Positions 33,144 to 46,322 of a DNA stretch of 64,000 nucleotides are shown here, in pieces. The notes below the pieces were generated by a model. It did no database searches. It worked only from the letters and a program-made list of their open reading frames with translations, and was not told the DNA's origin. This DNA comes from Brachyhypopomus gauderio (lineage: Eukaryota; Chordata; Actinopteri; Gymnotiformes; Hypopomidae). Position numbers and translations under genes: made by a program. The stretch is taken from assembly GCF_052324685.1 (NCBI RefSeq), contig NC_135212.1:17347689-17411688 (forward strand), given 5' to 3'. The first letter of the stretch is position 1, and each line of letters starts with the position of its first letter.

Positions 33144-35865
33144 GACCATGAGGTAAGGACAGCCATTCAGAGTCTTGCTCATTTGCCTGATACGTACGGG
33201 CAGCGTTAGTTATCAGCGGCGGGTAAAGGGCTGTGTTGGACTCGCATCCTCTGATGGAATTTAGACTCTGCTAAAGCTGCGTCCTTGCATAATGTGAACT
33301 AAATTGCTGTCTATTGATTCTCGCTCAAGCAATTATAGGAGGGAGATTTCAGGATATTGTACGGGCAACGTGCCTACGGTATAAACTGCTCTGCTGCCTC
33401 ACAGCTGTCTAAGTGAGAGCGGAATATGGCGGCCGTTCAGCCTTTCAGGGGAGGTTCAAGTTTCGCGCTGTTATTGCCTTCCAGTGCACTTTGGAATCAG
33501 CTGATGTGTGAAGGTGGCTGTGTAAGAGAGCAGGGTCTCTCAAACCACAGACTCCGTCCACAAGTCTGCCTAGGTCAAGTCATTTAACGACTGCTTCATT
33601 TCCCCTCGTGGCCTTGATGTTGACCGAGAGCAGAGGTCTGACACTGTTATTAGTGGGGGAAGGGGCTGGTGCGTTCAGCAAGGGCAACTTTCTCGCAACG
33701 CCTCGGCAGAGCAATCGGTCTGCTGCTCTGGACGAGTGCCCCGTGTCTGGAAAACGAATGGTGTGCGGTTCCCTCAGGTGCCTTTTCTCGTGATCTCTCG
33801 ATCTCTCCAGCTGCAGTTCCGCACGCGCCATAATCGGTTCCTGGTGCCTGGACGCTGTTATTGATGGCAGCACACGCACCGGCTAATCTTTCTACTGGGG
33901 TGGAGGTGGAGGAGTTGGGGGTGTGTCCCCGTCAGTATTCTGAACATGACAGTGTGCAGCTCCCAGAAACTTACACCAAAACAGGACTTCTAAAGAAACA
34001 CATAGATTAAAAATTTTTTTGTTAGATCTGTTTTAAAAAAGTAACTAAAACATTTATGTAATCTTACAGCACTGCAGATCTTAATGTGATTGCTCCTTGT
34101 ACATGCTAAATGCTATGAGACTTTACTAGATGAAAACCTGATTTCCTTAAGGCACACACATTATAATGGGGTGTGAGAGCTGAATAGCCTGCAAAATGAA
34201 AGTTGAAAAATGCACTGTTAGTGTTAATTTTTTCGCACTGTATTTATGTACACTCATTTTTTTTTTAAGTTTTTGAGTAAATGTACCCATCACAATTACT
34301 GTCTAAGGCTTTATGAGCTGTTTGTCTTTTATTTCTTTTAATCCCAAACGTTGGAACCAAAGTTAAAGCATTAGTCTGCAGAAACAGTAGCCGCACACCC
34401 TGTTGCCACGTCTGCTTGATATCTTCACCTCAAACAGATGAGAACTGTTGCCATGGAAGCTGGAGGATTCATTTTAGACAAAAATATTGATTAATTAATT
34501 CATCAAATTTTGTGGAAAAATAGGAGAAAGCCAATTTTATGTCTAATTAGATTTTTATTGACTTAGGCTATCATTTACTAAGATATTCAAGAGTAATCAT
34601 CTAATCAAATGCAGTGTGAAGAATCATACCCTTAGATTGGTGCACGTCACCCCAGAGGTTTTCTAAGGTTTCTAAATGTAAAATAATTACAGCAAAACCT
34701 GAAAATAGCTCCAAGTGGCAGCTGTATTGACGTCTACTGTCTGAGAGCCAATAAGCTCCTTTCCTACACTGAACCTCCACCACACCCTGGAGAGGAGAGG
34801 GGAGTTACTCTACCTCAGCATGTCCAAACTTACTGAGGATACACTGAAGCAGAACAGGTGCTGGGTACTGTAGTTTTTACAGAACTACATTTTCCATAAT
34901 TTTTCACAATGCGAGTCGGGCAAAATGCTTACAGACGGGGACAGAACAAACACATTATTTCAAGAATCTAAAGCCCCAGTGTGACTACTTGTTAAAGGGT
35001 CTCAACGGTTTGTTACAGGGAACATAGCAGTGCTGGCAATGGCCTGTGAACCTATGAACAACTCACAGAAGAAGGTGGAGGAGAAGGAAGAGAAAGTGAA
35101 GCCCTGACATTGTGAATTTTGTAGTCCCCTGGGGAAGACTGTTATCTGTCTGTAGTAGCTTCAGGACAGCTCTGTCCCATGACTCCTGCAGTTCTTGGGC
35201 GCCACCAATCTAACACTATATGCATAATCAAGTACTACATATCGTAAACGTAGTCACAACCCTAGGATATGTGGTTCTCCTGACCTACGGTGTATAGCAT
35301 TCTAGTGAGTGTGGATCTTTGTGGACATATAGCATCGTATGAGTCCCCAGACATTGAATTAGAATTCACATATTTACAGCTATTTTCCGTTTCACTTTTA
35401 TTTAGTTCCAAACATGCTGACATCCCCTTTATCATCTGTTTGGATAAAATCACATATGTTTGTATGTTTTAACTATTTTGGTGAGATTCAGGTATTAAGA
35501 TGTATAAGGACACTTGAAAACATTTTCAATTTTTGCTCAAGTTGACTACTGAAATCACACCTTTCTGTACAACTGGTATGTCACCACAGTGTTCGTATAC
35601 TTTTGAATTTTGAGTAAACATGATCAAGTAGTATATCTGGACACTTTCTGTAAACTTTGATTGATGCTGTAGGTTCAGACGCTGTAATCTTTTAGTATTA
35701 CTTTGCCTTTCAGAGAAGAATATGATTTTGGATGCAGGACAGGACTTTTCGGATAGTGGCTGTCTAAATGATTCCAGTACCGACATATACACCCACGGAT
35801 TTGTTGTGATACGTGTTCAACATTGCAATTTTGTCATCTCAGTTAATGTCTGCATGCTTCTTTAG
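33144..35865. other. Intergenic stretch with no recognised feature
   Basis: AT-moderate unique sequence with no exon, transposon or tandem array that could be supported. In particular no serpin motif was found, although human has SERPINI2 at this position. Confidence 0.5.
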
Positions 35866-35934
35866 AGGACATCAGAGACAGAATGCAGCTGCACCTCACC
35901 CAGCAGACAGACGTCCCGGGGAGACGTAAGCGTG
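35866..35934 (+). other. Exon-like segment, unassigned (69 nt)
   Basis: Acceptor GCTTCTTTAG| and donor GTG|GTAAGT flank a 69-base stretch open in phase 1, reading DIRDRMQLHLTQQTDVPGRR. The length is a multiple of three and both ends have the same phase. It might be an alternative 3' exon of wdr49, part of an unknown gene, or chance. Confidence 0.25.
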
Positions 35935-37723
35935 GTAAGTGCCTTGTCTGTACTCGATTCATCGACTGATTCATCCTCAGAGGAACTCGACTGTCAACGC
36001 GCATACAAACCAATAGCAGACTCCCTTCGTCACTACGTACGGGCCCAAATCGTGACTGGGGAAGTATAAATAGAAACTGTGTACCAATCCACTCACTGAA
36101 CTCATTTAGCCTGGCGCAGGAGGACACCTTCTTGCCGAGGAGCTAATGGTAGTCTGACTGCAGTCACATGGTTCCTCCATGACTATGATGTGATTCAGGG
36201 TAATCTCTCCGCCATCACTTCCACTTTGCACCGTTTATGTGGAGGTCAAGGATGGCAGTCGCGTTTAAAGAAGGCCTTTCTGGGCATCTGCGCCTTCACT
36301 GGAACAGCCTGAACGATCTCTTCAGTCGATGCTAATGACTGTAGGGAAAGTGATTATCATTAATGCGACTGGCTTTGCACATGCTCAGAGACGCCCTGCT
36401 GAGCTAGAAATAGCGCTGCTCTTGGTAGGGGGAAAAAATCCTTCCCCATTTGAAATTCTAATATGGCACCACAAATCATCTCAGCCCCAATTTCTCAATT
36501 AATTTTATTCACAGCCTATAATATATGTGTTGTACGCTGCTTCACTCTAAATGCAAAATGAAATTTGCGAGAAATATGCTGCTTTTTCTCTGCGCCCTTG
36601 AGCTTATTTCTGGCATTAGCATTTCAAATTGAGATATATGGTTAAACAAGCTGCGCTACGTTGCCTGCTGCTATTTACAATGAAGCGTTGTTTGTCTTGT
36701 GAGCACAAGCACGTGTAATGTACATCAGCTGGGCTCTTAATATAATTTTACTACCAAAATAACATAGTCATGTTTGTTTGGATTCCTGACAGAAACTTAT
36801 AGCAGAACCTTGAGGAACTACGCTAACGAATCTACTTTAAATATACCAACTGATTGACAAACACCCCCAAATTGTAATGATTTCTTGTGCAACACTGACA
36901 TGAAGCTGTAAACGTGAGCTGAGATTAATCATTGGGGTTAAAATCCTTTCTACATATTCCTATTAGTCACCGCATCAAATATAGTGTTCCAAAAGCCGCT
37001 TTCGCTTCTTCTTTTTGGGAGATAATATACTGTTATTGTTTTTATTATTAAGTTATTTCATCTAGGGGAAAATTTTTATTCAATTCGGATGAAATCAAAA
37101 ATGGAAAGTGGATGGGACTGAAATGTATGCAGATTACACTGCAGGAAAAAATGCGCGTACACGCACTCAGATTGGGAAAAGTGGCGACCCGAATTTGCAT
37201 TTGACTAACCCAGTAAAAGCATTTTTATTCTTTTTGCTTGCTGGTTCTCCACACAAGCGAATGTTCACAGAGTATTGGGCAGTTTGCACGTAACGGATGG
37301 TAAATTCACTTATATACTTCCACACGTGGAGACAAACGGGAGAAGTCTGCGGGCCTACAAGACAAATCATCTGCCGCTATTTCCTATTGACACATTAGAA
37401 GAGAATGAAGGCCTTTTATATTATATACCCTACACAAACGGCTAAGATGGATGAGAAGTAAAATAAATACAACCAGAGTGCTCTGATTTTAGATGTGGTT
37501 GTTAAAAAAATATGTTTAATCTTTTATAATTTTGTAATACATTTTTGTTCTGGGTGACAGTCTGACAAACGTAATGACCATAGCAGCCTATTAGCTCCAG
37601 GCATCACTAGGTTGTTCCTCTGAAATGACATTGTACGCCTTGTCTGTTGGTGTTTTTTTGTTTGTTTTGTTTATGCTGTATTCAGACAAATTTTCACAAA
37701 GTAAAAAAATCCCAATTTATTTG
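35935..37723. other. Intergenic stretch with no recognised feature
   Basis: AT-rich unique sequence; nothing supportable on either strand. Confidence 0.5.
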
Positions 37724-37731
37724 ACATAAAC

Positions 37732-37745
37732 CAGGGCCAGCGCCA

Positions 37746-37785
<40 letters not shown>

Positions 37786-37994
37786 GCGCGAATGGGTGTC
37801 CCGCGAATTCGGGGGGCGAATGGGTGTCCACCCTCAGCCGAGGTGTCCCGCCCCCTCAATGTAAAAAATAAGACCCACTTATTTTACAACAATCGCTACA
37901 TGGTGCCCCCCCCCGCTCAACAACTTACGTTCGCCCCCCCCCCCCTGAAATTTTCTGACGCCCCCTCACTGTATATGTTCTGGCGCCGGCCCTG
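37732..37994. mobile_element. hAT MITE carrying a 38-base poly(G) run
   Basis: The tips CAGGGCCAGCGCCA and (reverse complement) CAGGGCCGGCGCCA differ at one position. Perfect 8-bp target duplication ACATAAAC at 37724-37731 and 37995-38002. Inside are a poly(G) run (37747-37784) and, further on, two poly(C) runs, so strand-separated forms could fold. No coding capacity. Confidence 0.93.
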
Positions 37995-38329
37995 ACATAA
38001 ACTGAGAGCAACTTGGAGAGTCTTCCTTTGATTGTTTTGTTGATTATTTCGTTTTTACAGTGCCAGTGTGCTTTGTGTAAGTGTATTGCTTCCTTGTGCG
38101 TGTGGCTGTGCTATTTACTAAAACCTATTTTTGTACACTCCCTTCTTCTGTTAGCATGTCTAATTTGTCTGTCTTTATCTAAGCAATCTGTCTGTGGCCT
38201 TATTTTCCCCATATTTTTTTCTCTCCAAAAGCCTTTTTTCTGGGTTTCAGCACTTCATCTTCTGACATCTTAGATTAACTCAATAGGGCAAGATGAGGTT
38301 TGCTGAAGAGTAAGTGCTGAAACTGAATG

Positions 38330-38442
38330 CCCAGTCCAGTCAAGCAGACCGGGATCTTGGACCTGGGAACATGGACCCGGGATCTTAGACCTGGGATCAT
38401 GGATCTGGGATCATGGACCTGGGAACATGGACCTGTACCCAA
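38330..38442. repeat. GGGATCATGGACCT-type minisatellite
   Basis: About seven degenerate 14-16-bp units mixing GGACCTGGGAACATGG and GGATCATGGACCTG. Confidence 0.85.
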
Positions 38443-38489
38443 GAGCAAAGCCAAGACGGACCAAGCAGAGTAAACAAAGGGCTCCAAAA

Positions 38490-38720
38490 TCAAATCAAAT
38501 CAAATCAAATATATTTGTATAGCGCTTTTCACAACATATGTTGTCACAAAGCGCTTTACAGGATTTACAAGGTTAACAATACTATGGGTCCAAATCCCTA
38601 ATGAGCAAGCCAAAGGCGACAGTGGCAAGGAAATCTCCCTAGATGGTGGGGATTAGGAAGAAACCTTGGGAGGACCAAGACTCAAAAGGGAACCCATCCT
38701 CCATTGGGCGGCCCGCTAAC
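38490..38720. mobile_element. Common teleost interspersed repeat
   Basis: AATCAAATCAAAT, then TTGTATAGCGCTTTTCACAA, GTTGTCACAAAGCGCTTTAC, GAGCAAGCCAAAGGCGACAG, TGGCAAGGAAATCTCCCT and AAAAGGGAACCCATCCTCCA form a block found scattered in many teleost genomes. The family name is not asserted. It is the strongest single hint that the host is a bony fish. Confidence 0.7.
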
Positions 38721-38839
38721 ACACAAATTACACAAAAAAAAATACAGACTAATACACAAGTTACAAATAAATCACACAATCAGGCTAAGTATAAGGTAAC
38801 TAGAATGAAAGTTCTGGGGGTTGATATTGTCAATGTAAA

Positions 38840-41685
38840 TGTCTTATGATGAACGCCAGGTTTTCATTCCGTGTCGGAGTGATGATACTGTATTGTAGGC
38901 TCCGACTGCAGTGTTACTCCCCAGGTGAACCTCGGAGAAGAAAGATGTGTGAGTGAAAATGTGTGAGTGGCTTGGCACATTACTCCATAGAATAATATAT
39001 AGAGTACTCAAGAGTAATATACACTCCAGAGTAATATATATAATATCTTTCCATTTATAGGGCTGGGCAGGTGTTTCCACAACACACATGCATCACTCTG
39101 AATAGTGGGTTGAATGTCTAAATGCTGGGTTTAAAGTCGAAATAATGGGTCTACAGTACAAATGCTGGTTTTAAAGTTGAAGTGCTGGGTTTAAAGGCAT
39201 TTAAACTGATCCATTTCTGATCCATGTCCCGGTTTTCATCTGTCTGTGTTTGGTGTTACCAGTCCAGTAGGAAACCTGTTCCCGGAGTCCCGGCTACTTG
39301 GCTTCAGGCGAGCCTTGTATGCTTCAAAAGCCTTTGGCACCTGCGGTTCTGCTGGGAGGAACGTGGGCTCAGAAAGCGTCTGCTGTGGTTTTGCTCGTCT
39401 ATTGAGGACGAGCTGGCTGTGGCTGTTGGGTGTTTGAGTCGGAGGAGAGGCGACACGCGTCCAGGATGGTGTTGGAGGGAATAATCAGAGAGAATTAGAG
39501 GGAATACATGATTACAAGGCGAAACGCTTTCAGGTTTTCATGTTCACGCTCCATTTCTGGCAGGTGGCCATACCTCTTTGCCTTCATGACTTCTGAATTT
39601 GTTTTTAAAACATTTTTGGTGCATTTAGAAAACACATTAAAGTCACCGTTCTCAAATTAAGTTGAGTTGAGAAGTATTTGCATTGCTTTATTTGTTTAAT
39701 GTGTTTTAATTGCAGTTTGATTACCATTAAACACTTTTAAATGGAGTTTTTATATTAAAAAAACAGGCTATGGAGCACCCACACATGATTTACAGCAAAT
39801 ACTGGTGTGTCTGTGTGTCTCGCTGTGTGTGTATGAGTTACTTTTTCGAAGCTTGTTTTGATGTGAATGTTTGGGAGCTACTCTGTGGAGAGGAAGAAAG
39901 ACGATCTGGTGTCTGTGCTGCCCATATCTTCACTATATCTTCCCCTGTATCTTGGGTAAAGATCTGGCAGGGGATTTTACACACATGCATACACACACAC
40001 GCATATACACACAGAGAATCTGCTGTGATCTATATGTTTGAAAAGTCACATCACGGGACCTGGGACTCTTGAGGAGTTTGCAACGCACTTTCAAGACACA
40101 CTTTTACTGAGCGGAAGAGAAAAGAAAAGAAGATGAGAAAAGAGCCCATTAGAGAGCTATCAGGAGAGATATGTATTTGCCCCCACTCATCTTTGCCACT
40201 GCTGTGAGGAGGTAACAAGATCTGAGAGCTCTCCCTCTCCCTCTCCAGGTGTTTTCTCCCCGGTTCCGTCTCTCTGCTGGTCGGGATAAAGGCAGACTCT
40301 CCGGGTTGGCAGGCAGCAGGCCAGCGATTCAGCCGGATAAACAGGCTGGAAGCAAATTGGATCTGAAGAGGAGCTCGTTGGGGAGGCTCTGGTGTGTGAG
40401 AAAGGGGAGGTGTCAGGTGCGTCTCCACTCGTCTCGCCGCGTCTCCACTCGTCTCGCTGCGTCTCCTCACCAGCCTGAGGTTGATGAGAGCCTCGGGGAC
40501 GTAGGGGACAGCTGTTTCTGGCAGTAAGAACTAGAACAGCGTCCGAGCGAGTCACCAGCACCCCGTGAGGGAAGTGTCCGCACACCGTCGAGAGCGAGGC
40601 GGGAATGGGGCGGCGAGGGTGCACGGCGTCGCTGTCGTTCACTGACAGCAGTTAACAGTCATGACGAGAAGGACATCATAAACGGTGGGATTGGAGGAGA
40701 AGCAGGTCCAGCAGCTTAACGCGGGTCAAAGCAGCTGTTCAGGCTCATCGAGCTACTGAGTTTGAGGAGATGCTGAGCAAAGCTCTCACTTTATAAGAGG
40801 GCTGTGACCACCGGGTTCCTCTCAGTGGCAGCAGGCTGCAGATGAGCGCAGGGAGAAGGACTCACCGAAGGAGAACCTCCATCTTGGGACACGGAGATCC
40901 CCATGCTGCCACTCCACCTACGTCTTCACACGCACACACATCAGCGTCTGTTGCCTGCATATTTCTTGACACACATGGATGGAATTAGTATGTGAACATC
41001 TAGGTTAGGGCTCTCTAAGTCTCTGCAGACCTTAGTTCCTGTTTCATACTGTCCCTCATGTAAAAATATAGGTTTAAATGTGGCCCACCGGTGGATTTTA
41101 TTTAGCTATTATGAATTTTAATTTGTTGGTTTTTGGTTATAGTTATAAGGCAATCACTTAACGTTTCATACATCTTTCCCCCAATTACCCAGTGATTTTC
41201 ACCAAACACTCCCGTAACTAGGCAACACGTTGAGGGTAAATAAACGCAGCTTGCCGCACTTCTCATGCTACACACGCACGCTGGCTCAGCATTTGCTACC
41301 AAACGAAGTGTTTGTGACCAAAAGTCTCTTCTCAAACTCTCAAAAGATAAAAGTTGACTTGGAACATGGACAGTTTCAAGTAGCCATCCTTAAGGAATAC
41401 AATCTCACGCACCATTGCACCACTAAACATGAGGATCAGTATGCCAGGGACGAGGGAGAGGACAGGGACAGGGGGACATCTGTCCCCTCGGTAGCACTGT
41501 TTTCACCATTCATGTATATGTGTGGAAGAGGACAGACGTGAGTACACCCTTGTACAATATCACTTAGATCCTAATTGGATCACTGTACAGTAATTGCATT
41601 ACTTCTACATAAATTGCATTTATGTAAAACTGTAAAATAACTGTTTAGATTTACTGTATTGAAAATGCAGGCCTCACAGTAGGAA
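38840..41685. other. Intergenic stretch without supported features
   Basis: Short TGCTGGGTTTAAAGT-type repeats at about 39110-39200 and a small CA run near 39980-40010. Frames at 39224-39484 and 40187-40642 were examined and not accepted as coding. Confidence 0.45.
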
Positions 41686-41689
41686 CTTG

Positions 41690-42790
41690 GTACAACAACT
41701 GAAGTCAGCACACCTTTCATTACTGAGATTGAAATCTTATTTTTCAATACTTTGTATGTCTATCTTTATTTTTGATGACAGACTCATCCATCCTCTTTGG
41801 CATGGAGGACCCAAGATCCTGCAGATATTTTCTGCCGTTCTTCAGAGACTATTTCTTTTCAGCTGCTCTGCGGTGGAGGAGCTGTGTTGCTCTACTGTTC
41901 ATTTTAAAATAGCCCAAAGGGGTTTTATTAGTTTCAAGACAGGCAGCATACTTGGACAAGTGGAGGTTTTCACTTTTTTTGCTTTAGAAACTCTTTATGA
42001 TTTTGGCACTGAGCTTTGGATTATTATCATGGTGGAATATTCCTCTTCTGCCAAGATACTGGTGACTGGGAGTCATCTGATCTGATAGTTTGGTAGAGCC
42101 ACCGGCATTCATGGTACCATCTTTAAACGTCTGATGACATTTGCACTCATGCAGCCCCAAATCATCTCAGCCCCCCCCCCCCCCCCCCCCCCCCTTTTTG
42201 TCTGTCGGGACTGTGCATTCACTGTGGCACTCCTTGCCGTGTTTATGCCAAACATGCTGGACCCCATCTGAGCTGAACAAATTGATCTTAGTTTCATTGG
42301 GCCAAAGAATGGGCTCTCAATATTCACCAGGCTTCTTACCACAACCATGTTTCATGCAGAGTTTACCCTTGCATCTTTGTGCTGGAAATCAACCATGTTT
42401 TTTTTTTTTTTCTTGGATTCCGTTCATAGAGATTGACTTTACGTAATGTCATTTGTACTGTCTGACCTGTCAGACACTCTGCTTTTCATTGATAGTCCCT
42501 GTGCCAAGTACTTACCCCTGGTTCTCTAGACTGTGACTGTCTGTGGTGTTTTTTTATGAGCACTGCCTCTAGTTTCAGTAAGTGGTACTATAGATTGTTC
42601 TATACTTGGTGATTACTGCTGCAGCTGTATTTTGACTGAAGTTTAATTGGAGATAAATCCTACTGTACCTTCTTCTATCTATGTGAAGTTTCACAGTCTG
42701 ATTATTCAACATCTCTGTCAATATTTTTCTATGTGGAGCCATGTTGCCAACATGCCTATAGGCACAGCCTCACAACTCAGTTGACATTAA
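41690..42790 (-). mobile_element. Second Tc1/mariner-type remnant (minus strand)
   Basis: Reverse-strand landmarks are GATGACAGACTCATCCATCC (41776), CTTTGGCATGGAGGACCC, GAGCTGAACAAATTGATCTT and GGGCCAAAGAATGGGCTC (about 42299), all typical of fish Tc1-like transposase genes. A poly(C) run at 42172-42194 and a poly(T) run near 42401 interrupt it. Terminal repeats were not found, so the borders are approximate. Confidence 0.65.
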
Positions 42791-42875
42791 AGAGATATCT
42801 TATATATATCTTATATATATAGTTGCTATTTTAAAGCTTGTTGCTTGTGTTGTTGCCTTCTCAATTTCATATTTC

Positions 42876-42935
42876 TTTGTACTCTGTGCAAAGACGATAA
42901 AAGGAATCGAATCTAATCTTATTTAATTTAATCTA
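42876..42935 (+). mobile_element. LINE 3' tail remnant
   Basis: GTGCAAAGACGATAAAAGGA followed by ATCGAATCTAATCTTA resembles the TGACAATAAA(G)/GAATC(TAATC) 3' end of fish non-LTR elements. Nothing upstream is recognisable as coding. Confidence 0.45.
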
Positions 42936-44159
42936 ACAGAGAAAATGAAGCAGCAGGCTCATCACGGGGGAGCAGAGAAACAGTTCCTAAGACTGCATGC
43001 TTCAGGTTGCGTATATCTGCCCAGAAAAGGCAACTTTAATTAGAAAGTCTGTCCGCGAATGCACTGGCTGAGCAAATTGGTGAACGGTCTGATGACATTT
43101 CTAATCAGCTGTGCATGAAGGCATGAGGATTCAGTGCCTTCCACTGGCACTCAATGAGAGCACAGACATAAGACGAAAATGCTAAACTCGCTGCATTTGT
43201 CGGAGGACCAGTTTGAGGTGACTGAATAACTGCTATTTGAATGTCCAGTGCATGTAAAGGCCACTAATGATATATTCCAGGATTTCCTGTGTGATGTCAT
43301 CAACTGTGCTGGCTTGCCCTGGGATAAATTGGTTGGAATAATGGTGGGCGGCGTCGCACCAGTAACAGGGAGAAAAGATGGTGTAGTGGTGCTGGTTCAG
43401 AGAACGCTGGAGGAGCAGTGTGTAGATAATGTGATTGAGAGAAATTTGGAGGAAGAGTGAGCAGTTCACATGACTGAGAGAAAGTTAGAGAAAGAGTGTG
43501 TAGATTATGTGATTGAAAGAAAGCTGGAAGATGTAGATCCCATGAAGCTTCAGATTTTCTTTGTAAACAGGCATTATAAATTATAAATGCTTAAAATTTT
43601 ACTGTGTTTTGTCAGTTGTGGTGAAATTCATTTTCATGCATTTGAGACACTGAGCATTTATAGAACGTGATGCAGCATATGGTGATGTCTTTTACCGTAC
43701 AGAGGTGAGGTTGAACAGAAAGGAGCTACAAAGGTGCTCTGAGGTGAGACACAACCAAGGAATTCAGGAATGAAGACAGGCTGTATGTTTCTGAGCCACA
43801 TGGACCTAAAAAGTTGATAGATTACAGGAACTGAATTCATCACACAGGAAAGAGGGTCAGTAGTGATGATGATGATGAAGTTGCTGCTATTGAAAACCTA
43901 CAGTAGAGGTTTGACCAGAGATATTCCAGCTTCAAGACTCAGATATTTGGAGATACTGTGATCCTTTGATATAGATAGTGCACCAGTAATGGTTCATATG
44001 ATCTATAATGGAACAGCGATGTCAAAGCAAGAATCTTGAGAGGCACAAGAGAAACCAGATATTATTGGACACTTTCTTAGATATCTGAGCGCAGTCTTCC
44101 TAGAGCTGGAAGACATGGAGGTCTCTTTGAAAGTACATATCTGTTTGTAAAAACTCTTC

Positions 44160-44315
44160 TCTGCTATGAACTTTAATAAATCAAAGCACAGATCCAGACT
44201 GACTGATGACCATCTGCAAACGCTTATGATGGTGTTGACCACAAACTCTGTTATAGCAAATGTTGCTCATTTGTCTACGCAGAAGCACTGCAAAGTTTCT
44301 GGTAGCAAGCACTGA
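44160..44315 (+). pseudogene. hAT transposase C-terminal fragment
   Basis: An open frame reads NFNKSKHRSRLTDDHLQTLM, then STQKHCKVSGSKH and a stop. The TDxHLQ motif, with a C/SGS ending after it, is the usual C-terminal hAT dimerisation/catalytic end. The frame upstream is broken. The right tip of a hAT element may be GAAGACCCCTG at 44448-44458; no partner tip was found. Confidence 0.55.
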
Positions 44316-44522
44316 ATAATTAGAGCTGAAATGAGTGTATATTTTAAGTGTTGATATTCATATTTGTTCATTGCATTTGTCATATTTGTTATTCCGGCAC
44401 CCCTTGGAGAGCACTGCCTGGATAGTGGCCCCCAGGTAATTTGTGTTGAAGACCCCTGATCTAGAACATTGACCTCTTGAAAAGAGGGTAATTGGAGTCA
44501 GGTATTCCAGTCAGTTCCAATC

Positions 44523-44525
<3 letters not shown>

Positions 44526-44600
<75 letters not shown>
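44526..44600. repeat. (CA)37 microsatellite
   Basis: Uninterrupted CA dinucleotides. Confidence 0.97.
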
Positions 44601-44606
<6 letters not shown>

Positions 44607-44789
44607 CTTGTCCTCATAGCCTATACACACACACATTTTTGGTTAATGGCGCTTGAGTTTCTCAAAAATGAGTTTGTGTTTAAGTGTAACATGGCCAACA
44701 ATTGCTGAACTTTTGGCTAAAATCATGTCACTGAAACATTATGTCTAACTACCCCTGGAGAACAGAAAACACTGCACACTGTACTGAGT

Positions 44790-44942
44790 GGTGGTGTGGG
44801 TGGTGGTGGTGTGGGTGTTGTGGGTGGTGGTGTGGGTGGTGGTGTGGTACTGGTGTAGGAGGTGGTGGTGTGGTACTGGTGTGGGTGGTGGTGTGGGACT
44901 GGTGTGGTGGTGGTGTGGGACTGGTATGGGTGGTGTTGTGGT
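44790..44942. repeat. TGG-rich minisatellite, left part
   Basis: Variable units of GGTGGTGGTGTGGG and GTGGTACTGGTGTGGG. Strongly strand-asymmetric (G/T only). Continues after the insertion at 46323-46497. Confidence 0.93.
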
Positions 44943-46314
44943 CAGTGATGTCAGTAACACGTTATTTAGTAACGCATTACTCTAATCTTACCACTTTTTT
45001 CGGTAACGAGTATTATAACGCGTTGCTATTTCCAGATTAAAGTTACTTATCCAAATAACTGTGCGTCAGTAGCGAACCGTGACCATTATACCTGGACCCA
45101 TCCCCCTCCCCAAAAAAATAGTTTCCTCTCCTAATTAACTGCAATAAAAAATAAAAATAAAAATTGAGACGACAGTACAGCTTTAGAAACGCAATAAACA
45201 ATAACATCTGAACTAGATAACTTCTTAAGCAAAATAAGGTTCCAACAAAATAAGGTTCACAGCTCTGTGTTCCTCGGGAGCGGAATATGTAAACAACGCG
45301 CACGAGGGCATCAAAGGAATGAATCGAAACTAGCTAGCGGTGGTAAGCTAACGACAGCTAGCGGGCGGAAATTATCATACAGTTAAGCCCGCCCACTAAG
45401 AGGGAAGATATGATTGGTCAATTTTACTGTCATTTGAAACTGGTATTGCGCTGAATTATAACTGCCAGGCCTTCTGTAAACGAACAGCGGGCATCACAGT
45501 CCTGATAGGGGGAGACACAGGCTCACAGGCTTCCACTTAACCCCTCACCTTCCAACACAGATTGAATAGACACGGTTGAATAATTTATTTGCTTATATTT
45601 TTGTAATTGTTTAGATGTTGATTGTCAAACTGTAAGTAGATAAAATAAAATTGGATAAATTATATTATATATATATTTATGTTTTAAGAATATTTTAGGC
45701 CCTCTGAGAGGGCGTAGAGGGCCCTGACGGTTCCCCACTGCTGTGCGTTACTATTTTTATTTTCCCTAGTAAAAATATATATATTTGCTTTCTTCTTGGC
45801 TCAGTTCTACTTTTGCGTCTGAACGTAGCGATCGACTCCGCACGCTGCGCGCGAACCTGTGAAAGCGTGAGCACGTTCACGTCATTCTGTGCAGTGTTGT
45901 CCGTAACGATATGTGGTAGTGTAAAGAAATGGACAGGCACTTGACCACTCAAGGAGTCTTAGCCCTTTAAGTGATGCTGGTGGGGGGTACCTGCGCGCGC
46001 CAGGGGTGAAGCAGACTAGTGGGGAAGAGGTGAGAGAGCGAACAGTGCGTTTCCCTCCTCAGGATTTTTGGATTAAGCAGTTTCTGCCTCGGTTACCGAA
46101 CCTGCTTCAATACATTGTTACTGTTAAAAATGCACTTCCAATAAAGTGAGTCGTGGAAAAATTTATTTTGCTGCTGAATGTAACTTCAGTAAAAGTAACT
46201 TGTAATCTAACGTAGTTACTTTTAAAATCAAGTAATCAGTAACGTAACTAAGTTACTTTTAAAAGGAGTAATCAGTAACCGGATTACATTTTCAAGGTAA
46301 CTAAGCCATCACTG
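44943..46314. mobile_element. hAT-like nonautonomous element inside the TGG array (1,372 bp)
   Basis: Tips are CAGTGATGTCAGTAAC and, in reverse complement, CAGTGATGGCTTAGTTAC. Subterminal stretches on both sides are rich in GTAACG/AGTTAC motifs. Flanks GTTGTGGT (44935-44942) and ATTGTGGT (46315-46322) agree at 7 of 8 positions. No transposase frame. Superfamily inferred from the 8-bp duplication and the CAGTG tip. Confidence 0.8.
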
Positions 46315-46322
46315 ATTGTGGT

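Noticed and set aside
39224..39484. Frames after the acceptor-like GTCCAG near 39265
   Set aside because: Two competing frames, no donor that keeps either, no recognised family.
40051..40642. Minus-strand frames of 139 and 151 codons
   Set aside because: Partly overlapping frames in unique GC-richer sequence, no recognisable domain and no splice sites.
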